From NCBI GenBank assembly GCA_017563195.1, contig JAFXDO010000047.1, forward strand, positions 1 to 47,743: 47,743 nt of DNA, in the 5' to 3' direction. The translations under genes were made by a program, and so were the position numbers. This document shows, one piece after another, positions 33,452-42,285 of the stretch (positions are counted from its first letter, which is position 1; each line of letters opens with the position of its first letter). The notes below the pieces were generated by a model. The model worked only from the letters and a program-made list of their open reading frames with translations, ran no database searches and was not told the DNA's origin. The DNA comes from Clostridia bacterium (lineage in GTDB: Bacteria > Bacillota > Clostridia > Oscillospirales > CAG-382).

Positions 33452-33682
33452 ATGCAGATCATTGACAGAGTTAAGGAAGTAATCGCGAAGCAGCTTCGTA
33501 TCGACGTAAGCGAGATCGCGGACGACGCAGCGGTAGTTGAGGACCTCGGCGCGGACAGCCTCGATATCGTCGAAATGCTTATGACCCTCGAGGACGAGAT
33601 GAATATCATCATCCCCGACGACGCTACCGGACTCAAGACCGTTAAGGACATCGCTACCTACCTTGAAAAAGAAATTGGCTAA
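33452..33682 (+). CDS. acpP: Acyl carrier protein
   Basis: 76 residues. The phosphopantetheine site is Asp35-Ser36-Leu in LGADSLDIVEMLM. Acidic four-helix protein, the carrier of growing fatty acyl chains. GAAAGGA lies before the ATG. It is away from other fab genes here. The last 20 bases overlap the downstream phosphatase gene. Confidence 0.97.
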   Translation: MQIIDRVKEVIAKQLRIDVSEIADDAAVVEDLGADSLDIVEMLMTLEDEMNIIIPDDATGLKTVKDIATYLEKEIG

Positions 33683-34331
33683 AAAAGCAGTGCTCTTCGA
33701 CCTCGACGGTACGATAATCGACACCATCGGGGATATTGCCGCCGCGATAAACCGCGCGCTTGCCGAATACGGCTTCCCTCCGCGAAGCGTTGCCGAGGTT
33801 CAGAGCTTCCTCGGAAACGGCTCACTTATGCTTATGCGCCGCGCTCTCCCGAACGGCGGAAGCGACGAGCTTTGCCGCGAGGTCCGCGAGGTCTTCCGCA
33901 GGGAATATGCAAAAGGTATGCTCGATAACACCCGCCCCTACGACGGCATTGCCGAGCTGGTTGCCGAGCTTGGGGAAAGGGGAGTCGTCTCCGCAGTTAT
34001 CACAAACAAGGACGACAAAAACGCCGTCCCGATGGTAAGGCATTATTTCGGCGACCTGTTTACCTGCGTGCGCGGCGTGCGCGCGGATAACGATAGGAAG
34101 CCCTCGCCCGAGGTCACGCTTTCGGTCCTCTCCGAGCTTGGCTTTTCGGTTGAAGAGGCGGTGTTTGTCGGCGACGGTATGGCAGATCTCGGCGTTGCGA
34201 GAAACGCGGGTATCGACTTTGTTCCCGTCGGCTACGGCTACACGCCTCCGCAAAGGCTTTACGAGGAATGCGGCATCACACCGCTTGACGACGTTGCGGC
34301 GTTGCGCAAAAGGCTTCTCGAAATCACTTAA
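33663..34331 (+). CDS. HAD family phosphatase, phosphoglycolate phosphatase-like
   Basis: 222 residues from a TTG at 33663, with another TTG at 33675 and a GTG at 33690; none has a strong ribosome site, and coupling to acpP may make up for it. HAD motif I FDLDGTIIDT (Asp13 and Asp15), a helical cap (about 20-90), motif II AVITNKD, motif III Lys in RKPSPE, motif IV VFVGDGMADLGVARNAG. This is the Gph/PGP-type subfamily, which removes phosphate from 2-phosphoglycolate or similar small molecules. Followed by a hairpin terminator. Confidence 0.85.
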   Translation: MKKKLAKKAVLFDLDGTIIDTIGDIAAAINRALAEYGFPPRSVAEVQSFLGNGSLMLMRRALPNGGSDELCREVREVFRREYAKGMLDNTRPYDGIAELVAELGERGVVSAVITNKDDKNAVPMVRHYFGDLFTCVRGVRADNDRKPSPEVTLSVLSELGFSVEEAVFVGDGMADLGVARNAGIDFVPVGYGYTPPQRLYEECGITPLDDVAALRKRLLEIT

Positions 34332-34340
34332 TCGCGTCAT

Positions 34341-34378
34341 AGAGGCATACGGCTTATCACCGTGTGCCTCTGCTTTTA
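34341..34378 (+). terminator. Terminator of acpP-HAD unit
   Basis: AGAGGCATACGG (34341-34352) pairs with CCGTGTGCCTCT (34360-34371) with one mismatch, then GCTTTTAT. Confidence 0.75.
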
Positions 34379-34399
34379 TGTCGAAAATATGCAAGCCAC

Positions 34400-34487
34400 G
34401 ATGAATAAATGCATAATTATACACTACATTCAAGAAAATATGCAGATTATTACAAGAGAGATTCAAAAATATTGAATATTTTATCAT
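34400..34487 (+). promoter_or_regulatory. Candidate ArgR operators (ARG boxes)
   Basis: Three A/T-rich stretches resemble ARG boxes: ATGAATAAATGCATAA at 34401-34416, TTCAAGAAAATATGCA at 34430-34445, and ATTCAA-AAATA-TTGAAT (34461-34477), a perfect 6-base inverted repeat running into TTGAATATTTTATCA. They lie from 9 to 95 bases upstream of the -35 of argG, a suitable place for arginine repression. No argR gene is in the window. Confidence 0.45.
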
Positions 34488-34495
34488 ATTTGCTA

Positions 34496-34524
34496 TTGAC
34501 TTTTGGGCTTTTCGGGATTATAAT
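34496..34524 (+). promoter_or_regulatory. Promoter of the arginine operon
   Basis: TTGACT (34496-34501), 17-base spacer, perfect TATAAT (34519-34524), 40 bases before the argG ATG. Confidence 0.85.
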
Positions 34525-34564
34525 GGCAACGCAAAATGAAAAAATATACAGAGGTTTATGAAAA

Positions 34565-35785
34565 ATGAGCAAATCCGAAATCAAAAAAGTCGTTCTCGCC
34601 TACTCGGGCGGACTCGATACATCCATCATCATTCCCTGGCTCAAGGAAAACTACAACAACCCCGAGATCATTGCGGTTGCGGGCAACGTAGGTCAGGCTG
34701 ACGAGCTTGACGGCCTCGAGGAAAAGGCTATCAAGACCGGCGCAAGCAAGCTTATCGTTGCCGACCTTGTTGATGAAATGGTCGACGAGATCATCATCCC
34801 CGCGCTCAAGATGGACGCTAAGTACGAAACCTACCTTCTCGGTACCGCGTTCGCGCGTCCCGTTATCGGTAAGAAGCTTGCCGAGATCGCTATCGCAGAG
34901 GGCGCCGACGCTATCTGCCACGGCGCTACCGGTAAGGGTAACGACCAGGTTCGTTTCGAGCTCGCTATCAAGAGATTCGCTCCCGGAATGAAGATCATCG
35001 CTCCCTGGCGCGAATGGGATATCAAGTCCCGTGATGAGGAGATCGATTACGCAGAGGCACACAACGTTCCTCTTAAGATCTCGCGCGAGACCAACTACTC
35101 CAAGGATAAGAACCTCTGGCACCTGAGCCACGAGGGTCTCGATCTTGAGGATCCCGCAAACGAGCCTATGTACGACAAGCCCGGCTTCCTCGAAATGGGC
35201 GTTTCTCCCATGATGGCTCCCGACGAGCCTACCTACATCTCCATCGACTTCGAGGCAGGCGCTCCCGTGGCATATAACGGCGAAAAGATGAAGGCGTCCA
35301 AGATCATCGCAGAGCTTAACAAGGTCGGCGGTGCAAACGGCATCGGTATCATCGATATCGTCGAAAACCGTCTCATCGGTATGAAGGACCGCGGCGTATA
35401 CGAGACTCCCGGCGGAACCATCCTCTACTTCGCACACGAAATGCTCGAAATGCTTACCGTCGACAAGGACACTCTCCACGTAAAGCAGAAGCTCGCTGTC
35501 GACTATGCGGATCTTATCTATAACGGCAAGTGGTATTCTCCTCTTCAGGAGGCACTCACCGCATTCGCAAACGAAAGCAACAAGTTCGTTACCGGTACCG
35601 TAAAGCTCAAGCTTTACAAGGGCAACATCATCCCTGCAGGCACCACCTCTCCCTATTCGCTCTACTCCGAAAACCTCGTAACCTTCGACGAAAGCGATTA
35701 CGACCAGAAGCAGGCTGAGGGCTTCATCAACCTTTGGGGTCTTCCCACTCAGGTTCAGGCGCTTCGCGAGCAGGGAAAGCTTTAA
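34565..35785 (+). CDS. argG: Argininosuccinate synthase
   Basis: 406 residues, normal length. N-terminal PP-loop [15 protein letters not shown], the [15 protein letters not shown] end, and the characteristic [13 protein letters not shown] and APWREWD segments. It joins citrulline and aspartate with ATP. First gene of the arginine operon; an overlapping ATG at 34558 is out of frame. 24 bases to argH. Confidence 0.98.
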   Translation: MSKSEIKKVVLAYSGGLDTSIIIPWLKENYNNPEIIAVAGNVGQADELDGLEEKAIKTGASKLIVADLVDEMVDEIIIPALKMDAKYETYLLGTAFARPVIGKKLAEIAIAEGADAICHGATGKGNDQVRFELAIKRFAPGMKIIAPWREWDIKSRDEEIDYAEAHNVPLKISRETNYSKDKNLWHLSHEGLDLEDPANEPMYDKPGFLEMGVSPMMAPDEPTYISIDFEAGAPVAYNGEKMKASKIIAELNKVGGANGIGIIDIVENRLIGMKDRGVYETPGGTILYFAHEMLEMLTVDKDTLHVKQKLAVDYADLIYNGKWYSPLQEALTAFANESNKFVTGTVKLKLYKGNIIPAGTTSPYSLYSENLVTFDESDYDQKQAEGFINLWGLPTQVQALREQGKL

Positions 35786-35809
35786 TCGACTCTTAACAGG
35801 AGAAACACC

Positions 35810-37186
35810 ATGGCAAAAATGTGGGCGGGCAGAACCGCAGGCGCTACCGACAAATTGGCTGACGATTTCAATTCCTCGATCTCGTTCGACTCGAGAATGT
35901 ACCGTCAGGACATAAAGGGCAGTATGGCGCACGCCGCGATGCTCGGCGCACAGGGCATTATCGCCGAAAGCGAGGCAGATACGCTTATCGCGGGCCTCGA
36001 GGGCATACTTGCCGACCTTGAATCGGGCGCTCTGCCCATAAATATGGAATGTGAGGACATACATATGTTCGTCGAGCAGGTGCTTACCGAGCGCCTCGGC
36101 GACGTCGGCAAAAAGCTTCACACGGCAAGAAGCCGTAACGATCAGGTCGCACTCGATCTTAGAATGAACCTCCGCGACGAGGCGGAAGGCATCGTAGCGC
36201 TTCTTAAGGAGCTTATACGTGCGCTTCTCGAGCAGATCGAATGCAACAAGACCACGATAATGCCGGGATACACCCACCTTCAGCGTGCTCAGCCGATAAC
36301 CTTTGCGCATCATCTGCTTGCTTACTGCATGATGCTTTTGAGAGATATCGACAGATTCAACGATATGAAGCGGCGAATGAACCTCTCTCCCATCGGCTGC
36401 TGTGCCTTGGCGGGCACAACCTATGACACCGACAGATATTTCGAAGCCGAAAGGCTTGGCTTCGACGGCATCTGCATGAACAGCATCGACGGCGTTTCGG
36501 ACAGAGACTTCTGCGTCGAATTCGTCTCCTGCTGTGCGACGCTGATGATGCATCTTTCGAGATTTTCCGAGGAGATCATTCTCTGGTCGAGCTGGGAATT
36601 CAAGTTCGTTGAGCTTTCGGATGCATACACCACGGGCAGCTCGATAATGCCTCAGAAGAAGAACCCCGATATGGCGGAGCTTATAAGAGGCAAGACCGGC
36701 AGAGTTTACGGCGACCTTATGGGCATCCTTACGGTTCTCAAGGGACTTCCGCTTGCATACAACAAGGATATGCAGGAGGATAAGGAGGGCATCTTCGATG
36801 CGGTCGATACCGTCAAGATGTGCCTCGGCATAATGATCCCGATGATTTCGACAATGAAGGCGATCCCCGAAAATATGCTCAAGGCGGCACAGGAGGGCTT
36901 CATCAACGCCACCGACCTTGCCGATTACCTTGTAAAGAAGGGGCTCCCGTTCAGATCGGCATACAAGATCTCGGGAAGCATCGTTGCCGAATGCATCAGA
37001 AAAAAATGTGTTCTCGAAAGCGTTACGCTTGAAGAATACAGACAATACAGCGATCTGTTCGACTCCGACGTTTACGACGCTATTTCGCTTGAGACCTGTG
37101 TCGCAAAGCGTATCTCGGTCGGCGGTCCCGGGCTCGAATCCTGCGAAGCGCAGATAGAATTTGTTAAAAACGGACTATCCAGATGA
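35810..37186 (+). CDS. argH: Argininosuccinate lyase
   Basis: 458 residues. Fumarase/aspartase superfamily signature GSSIMPQKKNPDMAELIRG, with HTARSRNDQVALD and TIMPGYTHLQRAQP earlier in the chain. Splits argininosuccinate to arginine and fumarate. AGGAGAAACACC before ATG. Its stop overlaps argC by four bases. Confidence 0.98.
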   Translation: MAKMWAGRTAGATDKLADDFNSSISFDSRMYRQDIKGSMAHAAMLGAQGIIAESEADTLIAGLEGILADLESGALPINMECEDIHMFVEQVLTERLGDVGKKLHTARSRNDQVALDLRMNLRDEAEGIVALLKELIRALLEQIECNKTTIMPGYTHLQRAQPITFAHHLLAYCMMLLRDIDRFNDMKRRMNLSPIGCCALAGTTYDTDRYFEAERLGFDGICMNSIDGVSDRDFCVEFVSCCATLMMHLSRFSEEIILWSSWEFKFVELSDAYTTGSSIMPQKKNPDMAELIRGKTGRVYGDLMGILTVLKGLPLAYNKDMQEDKEGIFDAVDTVKMCLGIMIPMISTMKAIPENMLKAAQEGFINATDLADYLVKKGLPFRSAYKISGSIVAECIRKKCVLESVTLEEYRQYSDLFDSDVYDAISLETCVAKRISVGGPGLESCEAQIEFVKNGLSR

Positions 37187-38112
37187 CTGATATATTTATA
37201 GACGGCAGTGCCGGAACCACCGGACTGCGAATATTCGAGCGCCTCAGCGCGAGAAAAGATCTTAACCTGATAACGCTTCCCGACGAGCTTCGCAAGGATA
37301 CAAAGGCGCGCAAGGAGGCGTTGAACGACGCGGATATCGCGTTCCTCTGCCTTCCCGACGCGGCTGCCGTAGAGGCGGTCTCGTTGGTCGAAAGCGATCG
37401 GGTCGCGATAATCGATACCTCTACCGCTCACCGCGTAGATCCCTCGTGGACCTACGGCTTTCCCGAGCTTAAGAGAGGCGGCAATTACGAAAGCATAAAG
37501 AATTCCAAGCGCATTGCGAATCCGGGCTGCCACGCCAGCGGCTTCAACGCGTTGGTCGAGCCTCTTGTGGAATCGGGTATTCTTCCTGCGGACGCAAGGC
37601 TTACCTGTACGTCGCTTACCGGATATTCGGGCGGCGGCAAAAAGATGATCGCCGAGTACGAGTCCGCAGAGCGTGAGCCGTTGCTTGACGCACCGCGTAT
37701 GTACGGGCTTTCGCAGACGCATAAGCACCTGCCCGAAATGAAGGCGGTGTGCGGCTTGGAAAACGAACCGATCTTCTGCCCTATTGTTGCTCCGTTTTAT
37801 TCGGGAATGGAGGTCACGGTCCCGCTGTTTGCGTCGCAGATAAAGGGCACGGCAGACGATATTCGCGCGATCTACGCCGATTATTACAAAAAAGGACTCG
37901 TTGCATATTGCGAAAACGGCGACGAAGGCGGATTTCTTTCCGCTTCGGCGTTGTCGGGAAGAGACGATATGCAGATAACCGTTTGCGGAAACGGTGAAAG
38001 AATATTGCTCGTTTCGCGCTTTGACAATCTCGGCAAGGGTGCATCGGGTGCGGCTATACAGAATATGAATATCCTGCTCGGCTGTGACGAAGCGGCGGGA
38101 TTGGATATATAA
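37183..38112 (+). CDS. argC: N-acetyl-gamma-glutamyl-phosphate reductase, short type
   Basis: 309 residues, the shorter type 2 ArgC rather than the about 345-residue type 1. NADP loop DGSAGTTGLRIFERL (7-21) and the catalytic Cys116 in NPGCHASGFN; a GYSGGGKKMI segment and SQTHKHLPEM follow as in the family. It reduces N-acetylglutamyl phosphate to the semialdehyde. ATGA overlap with argH. Confidence 0.95.
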   Translation: MTDIFIDGSAGTTGLRIFERLSARKDLNLITLPDELRKDTKARKEALNDADIAFLCLPDAAAVEAVSLVESDRVAIIDTSTAHRVDPSWTYGFPELKRGGNYESIKNSKRIANPGCHASGFNALVEPLVESGILPADARLTCTSLTGYSGGGKKMIAEYESAEREPLLDAPRMYGLSQTHKHLPEMKAVCGLENEPIFCPIVAPFYSGMEVTVPLFASQIKGTADDIRAIYADYYKKGLVAYCENGDEGGFLSASALSGRDDMQITVCGNGERILLVSRFDNLGKGASGAAIQNMNILLGCDEAAGLDI

Positions 38113-38124
38113 CGGAGTAATTTA

Positions 38125-39339
38125 ATGAGGATCATTGAAGGCGGTGTTTGTGCCGCAAAGGGCTTTACCGCCAACGGAATACATTGCGGAATCCGCAAAA
38201 ATAAGACCAAGCGCGACTTGTCGCTCATCGTAAGCGAAAAAAGGGCGTCCGCTGCGGCTGTCTATACTACGAATCTTGTCAAGGGCGCGCCTCTGACTGT
38301 TACGAAAAAGAATATTTCGGACGGCTTTGCAAGCGCCGTTGTATGTAACAGCGGCAACGCCAATACCTGTAACGCAAACGGTATAGAGATCGCCGAGAAA
38401 ATGTGCGAGCTTGTCGGAAACGAGCTTGGCATTTCTTCAAGCGACGTTGTCGTGGCTTCGACCGGTGTTATCGGTCAGCCGCTCGATATCACCCCCATTG
38501 CAAACGGTATGACTCTTCTGGCGTCGGGGCTTTCGGACAAGGGAAGCGACCTTGCCGCTGAGGGCATAATGACGACCGACACCGTGAAAAAGTCTGTCGC
38601 GGTCGAATTTGAAATAGGCGGAAGGGTCTGCCGTATCGGCGGAATCGCCAAGGGCAGCGGTATGATCCATCCCAATATGGCGACGATGCTCGTGTTCATC
38701 ACGACTGACTGCGCGATTTCTCCCGAAATGCTTTCGAAGGCACTCTCGTCGGATATTGCCGATACCTTCAATATGGTAAGCGTCGACGGGGATACTTCTA
38801 CCAACGATATGGTCACCGTTCTTGCCAACGGTATGGCAGGAAACGACGAGATCACTTGCGACGGAACCGATTTTGCGATATTTATGAAGGCGCTCAATAC
38901 CGTTACCGTGCATCTGTGCCGTATGATCGCGGGCGACGGAGAGGGCGCAACCAAGCTGCTTGAATGCTCGGTTTCGGGTGCGAAGGATACTGCTACCGCG
39001 AAGACCGTTGCGAAGAGCGTTATTTGCTCGAGTCTGCTTAAGGCGGCGATGTTCGGTGCGGATGCAAACTGGGGACGCGTGCTTTGCGCAATAGGCTACA
39101 GCGGCGCGGACGTCGACGTAAGTAAGGTCGGGGTTTCGTTCAAAAGCGCGAAGGGCGTTATCGGGGTCTGCGAAAACGGTGCGGGCATTGAGTTTTCCGA
39201 GGAGCTCGCAAAGGAGATCCTGCTCGAGCGCGAGATCGAGATCGTCATCACGCTCGGCGACGGAAACCGAAGCGCGACCGCGTGGGGCTGTGATCTTACC
39301 TACGATTACGTAAAGATAAACGGCGACTACAGAACCTGA
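38125..39339 (+). CDS. argJ: Glutamate N-acetyltransferase/ornithine acetyltransferase
   Basis: 404 residues. The self-cleavage site is in GMIHPNMATMLVFI, Ala186-Thr187, where Thr187 becomes the nucleophile of the beta chain. It passes the acetyl group from N-acetylornithine back to glutamate, and may also use acetyl-CoA; no argA, argE or argO is present here, which fits the cyclic route. 12 bases after argC. Confidence 0.97.
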   Translation: MRIIEGGVCAAKGFTANGIHCGIRKNKTKRDLSLIVSEKRASAAAVYTTNLVKGAPLTVTKKNISDGFASAVVCNSGNANTCNANGIEIAEKMCELVGNELGISSSDVVVASTGVIGQPLDITPIANGMTLLASGLSDKGSDLAAEGIMTTDTVKKSVAVEFEIGGRVCRIGGIAKGSGMIHPNMATMLVFITTDCAISPEMLSKALSSDIADTFNMVSVDGDTSTNDMVTVLANGMAGNDEITCDGTDFAIFMKALNTVTVHLCRMIAGDGEGATKLLECSVSGAKDTATAKTVAKSVICSSLLKAAMFGADANWGRVLCAIGYSGADVDVSKVGVSFKSAKGVIGVCENGAGIEFSEELAKEILLEREIEIVITLGDGNRSATAWGCDLTYDYVKINGDYRT

Positions 39340-39362
39340 TAAGCCGTTTTCCGGAGACAGAA

Positions 39363-40223
39363 ATGGAAAATAAAATATCCAATTCGGAACGCGCTCAGGT
39401 GCTCACCGAGGCGCTTCCTTACATCAAAAAATATACCGGCAAGGTCGTCGTGGTCAAATACGGCGGCAACGCAATGATAAACGAAAAGCTCAAGCAGCAG
39501 GTCATGGAGGACATTGTTCTTCTTTGGCTTATCGGCGTTAAGGTCGTGCTCGTTCACGGCGGCGGACCCGAGATAAACGAGCTTATGACGAAGCTCGGCA
39601 AAAAAGCCGAATTCGTCGACGGACTCCGCGTTACCGATAAGGAGACCGTCGATATCGTACAGATGGTGCTTGCGGGCAAGGTCAACAAGACGCTTGTGAA
39701 TCTCCTTGAAGCAAAGGGCGGCAAGGCGATGGGCATCTCGGGTATGGACGGCAGACTCATCGAAGCCGAAATGAAGGACGAAAGACTCGGCTACGTCGGA
39801 AAAATCACCAACATAAACATCGAGCCGGTCACCGATCTTCTCGAAAAGGGATATATTCCCGTCGTTTCGACCATTGGCTGTGATATCGACGGCAACGTTT
39901 ACAACATAAACGGTGACACCGCCGCGGCATACGTTGCAGGTGCGATAAATGCGGAGCGTCTCATTATGATGACCGATATTACCGGTATTTTGCGCGACAG
40001 AGACGACCCCTCGACGCTTATCCCCGTCGTCACGATCGAGGAGGCCGAAAGGCTCAAGGAGGAGGGCGTTATCTCGGGCGGTATGATACCCAAGGTCGAT
40101 TGCTGTATCGAGGCCATTTCCGAGGGCGTCAGCAACGTTATCATTATGGACGGCAGAGTGCCTCATTCCATACTTATGGAGCTTCTCACCGACGAGGGCG
40201 CGGGCACGATGGTAATGCCCTGA
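39363..40223 (+). CDS. argB: Acetylglutamate kinase
   Basis: 286 residues. Amino-acid kinase fold with VVVKYGGNAM, the VLVHGGGPEIN loop and the C-terminal GMIPKVDCCIEAI Lys-containing segment. Second step of the acetylated route. The N-terminal about 25 residues (before GKVVVVKYGG) match the extended helix of arginine-inhibited hexameric forms, which would allow feedback inhibition (inference). Confidence 0.97.
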   Translation: MENKISNSERAQVLTEALPYIKKYTGKVVVVKYGGNAMINEKLKQQVMEDIVLLWLIGVKVVLVHGGGPEINELMTKLGKKAEFVDGLRVTDKETVDIVQMVLAGKVNKTLVNLLEAKGGKAMGISGMDGRLIEAEMKDERLGYVGKITNINIEPVTDLLEKGYIPVVSTIGCDIDGNVYNINGDTAAAYVAGAINAERLIMMTDITGILRDRDDPSTLIPVVTIEEAERLKEEGVISGGMIPKVDCCIEAISEGVSNVIIMDGRVPHSILMELLTDEGAGTMVMP

Positions 40224-40243
40224 AGCATTTCCGAGGATAAAAT

Positions 40244-41407
40244 ATGAGCTTAAAAGAAAAAGATAAAAAGTATATTGCCAATACCTACGCCCGCTTTGAC
40301 GTCGAAATAGTGTCGGGCAAGGGCTCGGTCGTTTACGACGCGGACGGAAAAAGATATATCGATATGGGCTCGGGCATAGGCGTTACCTGCTTCGGCATAG
40401 CCGACGATGAATGGGTGAACGCCGTGACCGCGCAGCTTAATAAGGTCCAGCATATGTCCAACCTTTATTACACGCAGCCCTGTGTCGAGCTTGCCGAAAT
40501 GCTTTGTAACGCAAGCGGAATGAAGAAGGTATTCTTCTGTAACTCGGGCGCCGAGGCTAACGAGTGCGCGATAAAGGCTGCGCGTAAATACGCTTTCGAA
40601 AAAAAGGGGAGCGACTGCTACCGTATAGTCACTCTCGAAAACAGCTTCCACGGACGTACCGTAACCACGCTTGCCGCAACCGGTCAGGCGGTGTTTCATA
40701 AGGATTTTCAGCCTCTTACCGACGGTTTTCTGCATACACCCGCAAACGATCTTGACGCAATGAAGTCGATCGTAAGGGAAAACAGTATCGCGGCGATAAT
40801 GATCGAATGCATTCAGGGCGAGGGCGGTGTCAATCCGCTTACCCCCGAGTTTGTTAACGGTATAGCCGAGATCGCACGCGAGGAGGATATTCTCCTCATC
40901 GTAGACGAGGTTCAGACCGGCAACGGCAGAACCGGCGAAATGTACGGCTATATGAATTACGGCATCACGCCGGATATCGTCACCACGGCGAAGGGCTTGG
41001 GCGGCGGACTTCCGTTGGGCGCGTGTATGCTCGGCGAAAAGACCGAATTCGTTCTCGGCTACGGCGACCACGGCTCGACCTACGGAGGAAATCCCGTAGC
41101 TTGCGCAGGCGCGGTAAGCGTCATTTCTCGTATGAACAGGGGCTTTCTTGATGCGGTTAAGGCGAAAAGCGAGCTTGTTTTCAAAACGCTCGAGGGCGCC
41201 GAGGGCATCGAATCGGTCAGCGGTATGGGCTTGATGATCGGCATTCAGACGGTCAAGCCTGCCAAGGACGTTGTGGCGAAATGCAAAGAGCTCGGCGTTC
41301 TATGTCTCACCGCAAAAAGCAAGGTGCGGCTTCTCCCCGCACTCAATATCGACGAAGAAACACTCGTCGAGGCACTCAACGTTATCAAGTCGGCGTGTGC
41401 CGATTGA
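40244..41407 (+). CDS. argD: Acetylornithine aminotransferase
   Basis: 387 residues. Class III PLP aminotransferase: FCNSGAEANECAIKAARKYA, FHGRT, DEVQTGNGRTG and the PLP lysine in VTTAKGLGGGLPLGA. Forms N-acetylornithine from the semialdehyde with glutamate. A rather short 30-base gap leads to the transporter genes. Confidence 0.96.
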   Translation: MSLKEKDKKYIANTYARFDVEIVSGKGSVVYDADGKRYIDMGSGIGVTCFGIADDEWVNAVTAQLNKVQHMSNLYYTQPCVELAEMLCNASGMKKVFFCNSGAEANECAIKAARKYAFEKKGSDCYRIVTLENSFHGRTVTTLAATGQAVFHKDFQPLTDGFLHTPANDLDAMKSIVRENSIAAIMIECIQGEGGVNPLTPEFVNGIAEIAREEDILLIVDEVQTGNGRTGEMYGYMNYGITPDIVTTAKGLGGGLPLGACMLGEKTEFVLGYGDHGSTYGGNPVACAGAVSVISRMNRGFLDAVKAKSELVFKTLEGAEGIESVSGMGLMIGIQTVKPAKDVVAKCKELGVLCLTAKSKVRLLPALNIDEETLVEALNVIKSACAD

Positions 41408-41437
41408 ATATTTTTCTCATAAGAAAGGAATAACACC

Positions 41438-42208
41438 ATGAAAAAGATCATTGCACTTTTGCTTGCTGTAGTTTGCGCAAGCGTATGCTTCGCAGGCTGC
41501 GACAAAGCTTCCGATGAATCCTCCGCCACCTCCGGCGAAAAGGAGACCCTTACCATCGCAACCAGCCCCGACTTTCCTCCCTTCGAATCCCTTGAGGGTG
41601 AAGAGGTCGTAGGTATCGAGGTTGAGCTCGTTAAGCTTATCTGCGCTGACATCGGTATGGATTACGAATTCGTTCAGATCGACTTCGACTCGGTTCTTCT
41701 CGGCGTTCAGTCGGGCAAGTACACCTGCGGTATGTCCGGTATCACCGTTAACGACGACCGTAAGGAAAATATGCTCTTCACCGATCCCTACTACATCGCA
41801 GCACAGGTTATCGTAGTTAAGGAAGACAGCACCATCGCTTCCAAGGCTGACCTCGAGGGCAAGACCGTATCGGTTCAGACCGGTACCACCGCTGAAGAGG
41901 GCTGCGGCGACGCAGGCATTGCTGTTGAAGCATTTGCACAGAACGCAGACGCTAAGGCTGCACTTACCACCGGCAAGGTTGACGCTTGGGTAGTTGACAA
42001 CCTCACCGCTATCCAGATGGTTGTTGAAGGCGACGGTCTCAAGATCCTTGAAGAGAACCTCACCGAGGAGCCCTACGCACTCGCATTCGCAAAGGGCAAC
42101 GAGGAGCTTGTTGAAAAGATCAATGCAAGCCTCAAGACCCTCATCGACAACGGCTCTGTTGAAAAGATCTTCACCGACTTCGGCGAAACCTACGTTAAGC
42201 CCGAATAA
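41438..42208 (+). CDS. Amino-acid ABC transporter substrate-binding lipoprotein
   Basis: 256 residues. Lipoprotein signal peptide ending in FAGC with Cys21, a Ser/Glu linker, then a type II (family 3) amino-acid binding fold: TIATSPDFPPFESLEGEEVVGIEVELVKLIC, GVQSGKYTCGMSGITVNDDRKENMLFTDPYY, GKTVSVQTGTTAE and AFAKGNEELVEKINASL. Extracellular, membrane-anchored. Placed inside the arginine operon, so arginine, ornithine or another polar amino acid is the likely ligand. A hairpin terminator separates it from the permease gene. Confidence 0.93.
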   Translation: MKKIIALLLAVVCASVCFAGCDKASDESSATSGEKETLTIATSPDFPPFESLEGEEVVGIEVELVKLICADIGMDYEFVQIDFDSVLLGVQSGKYTCGMSGITVNDDRKENMLFTDPYYIAAQVIVVKEDSTIASKADLEGKTVSVQTGTTAEEGCGDAGIAVEAFAQNADAKAALTTGKVDAWVVDNLTAIQMVVEGDGLKILEENLTEEPYALAFAKGNEELVEKINASLKTLIDNGSVEKIFTDFGETYVKPE

Positions 42209-42221
42209 GTAAAACGCAATC

Positions 42222-42259
42222 GCAAAAGGGTGCGATAAATGCACCCTTTTGCTTCTTTT
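42222..42259 (+). terminator. Intra-operon hairpin between binding protein and permease
   Basis: GCAAAAGGGTGC (42222-42233) pairs perfectly with GCACCCTTTTGC (42241-42252), then TTCTTTTG. Probably partial termination, leaving more binding protein than permease and ATPase. Confidence 0.8.
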
Positions 42260-42285
42260 GTATAAAACGTAAGGATATTTTTCGT

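Noticed and set aside
34556..37045. 829-residue open frame on the minus strand
   Set aside because: It is antisense to argG and argH, both unmistakable, and has no family motif; long antisense frames are a by-product of the third-position GC bias here.
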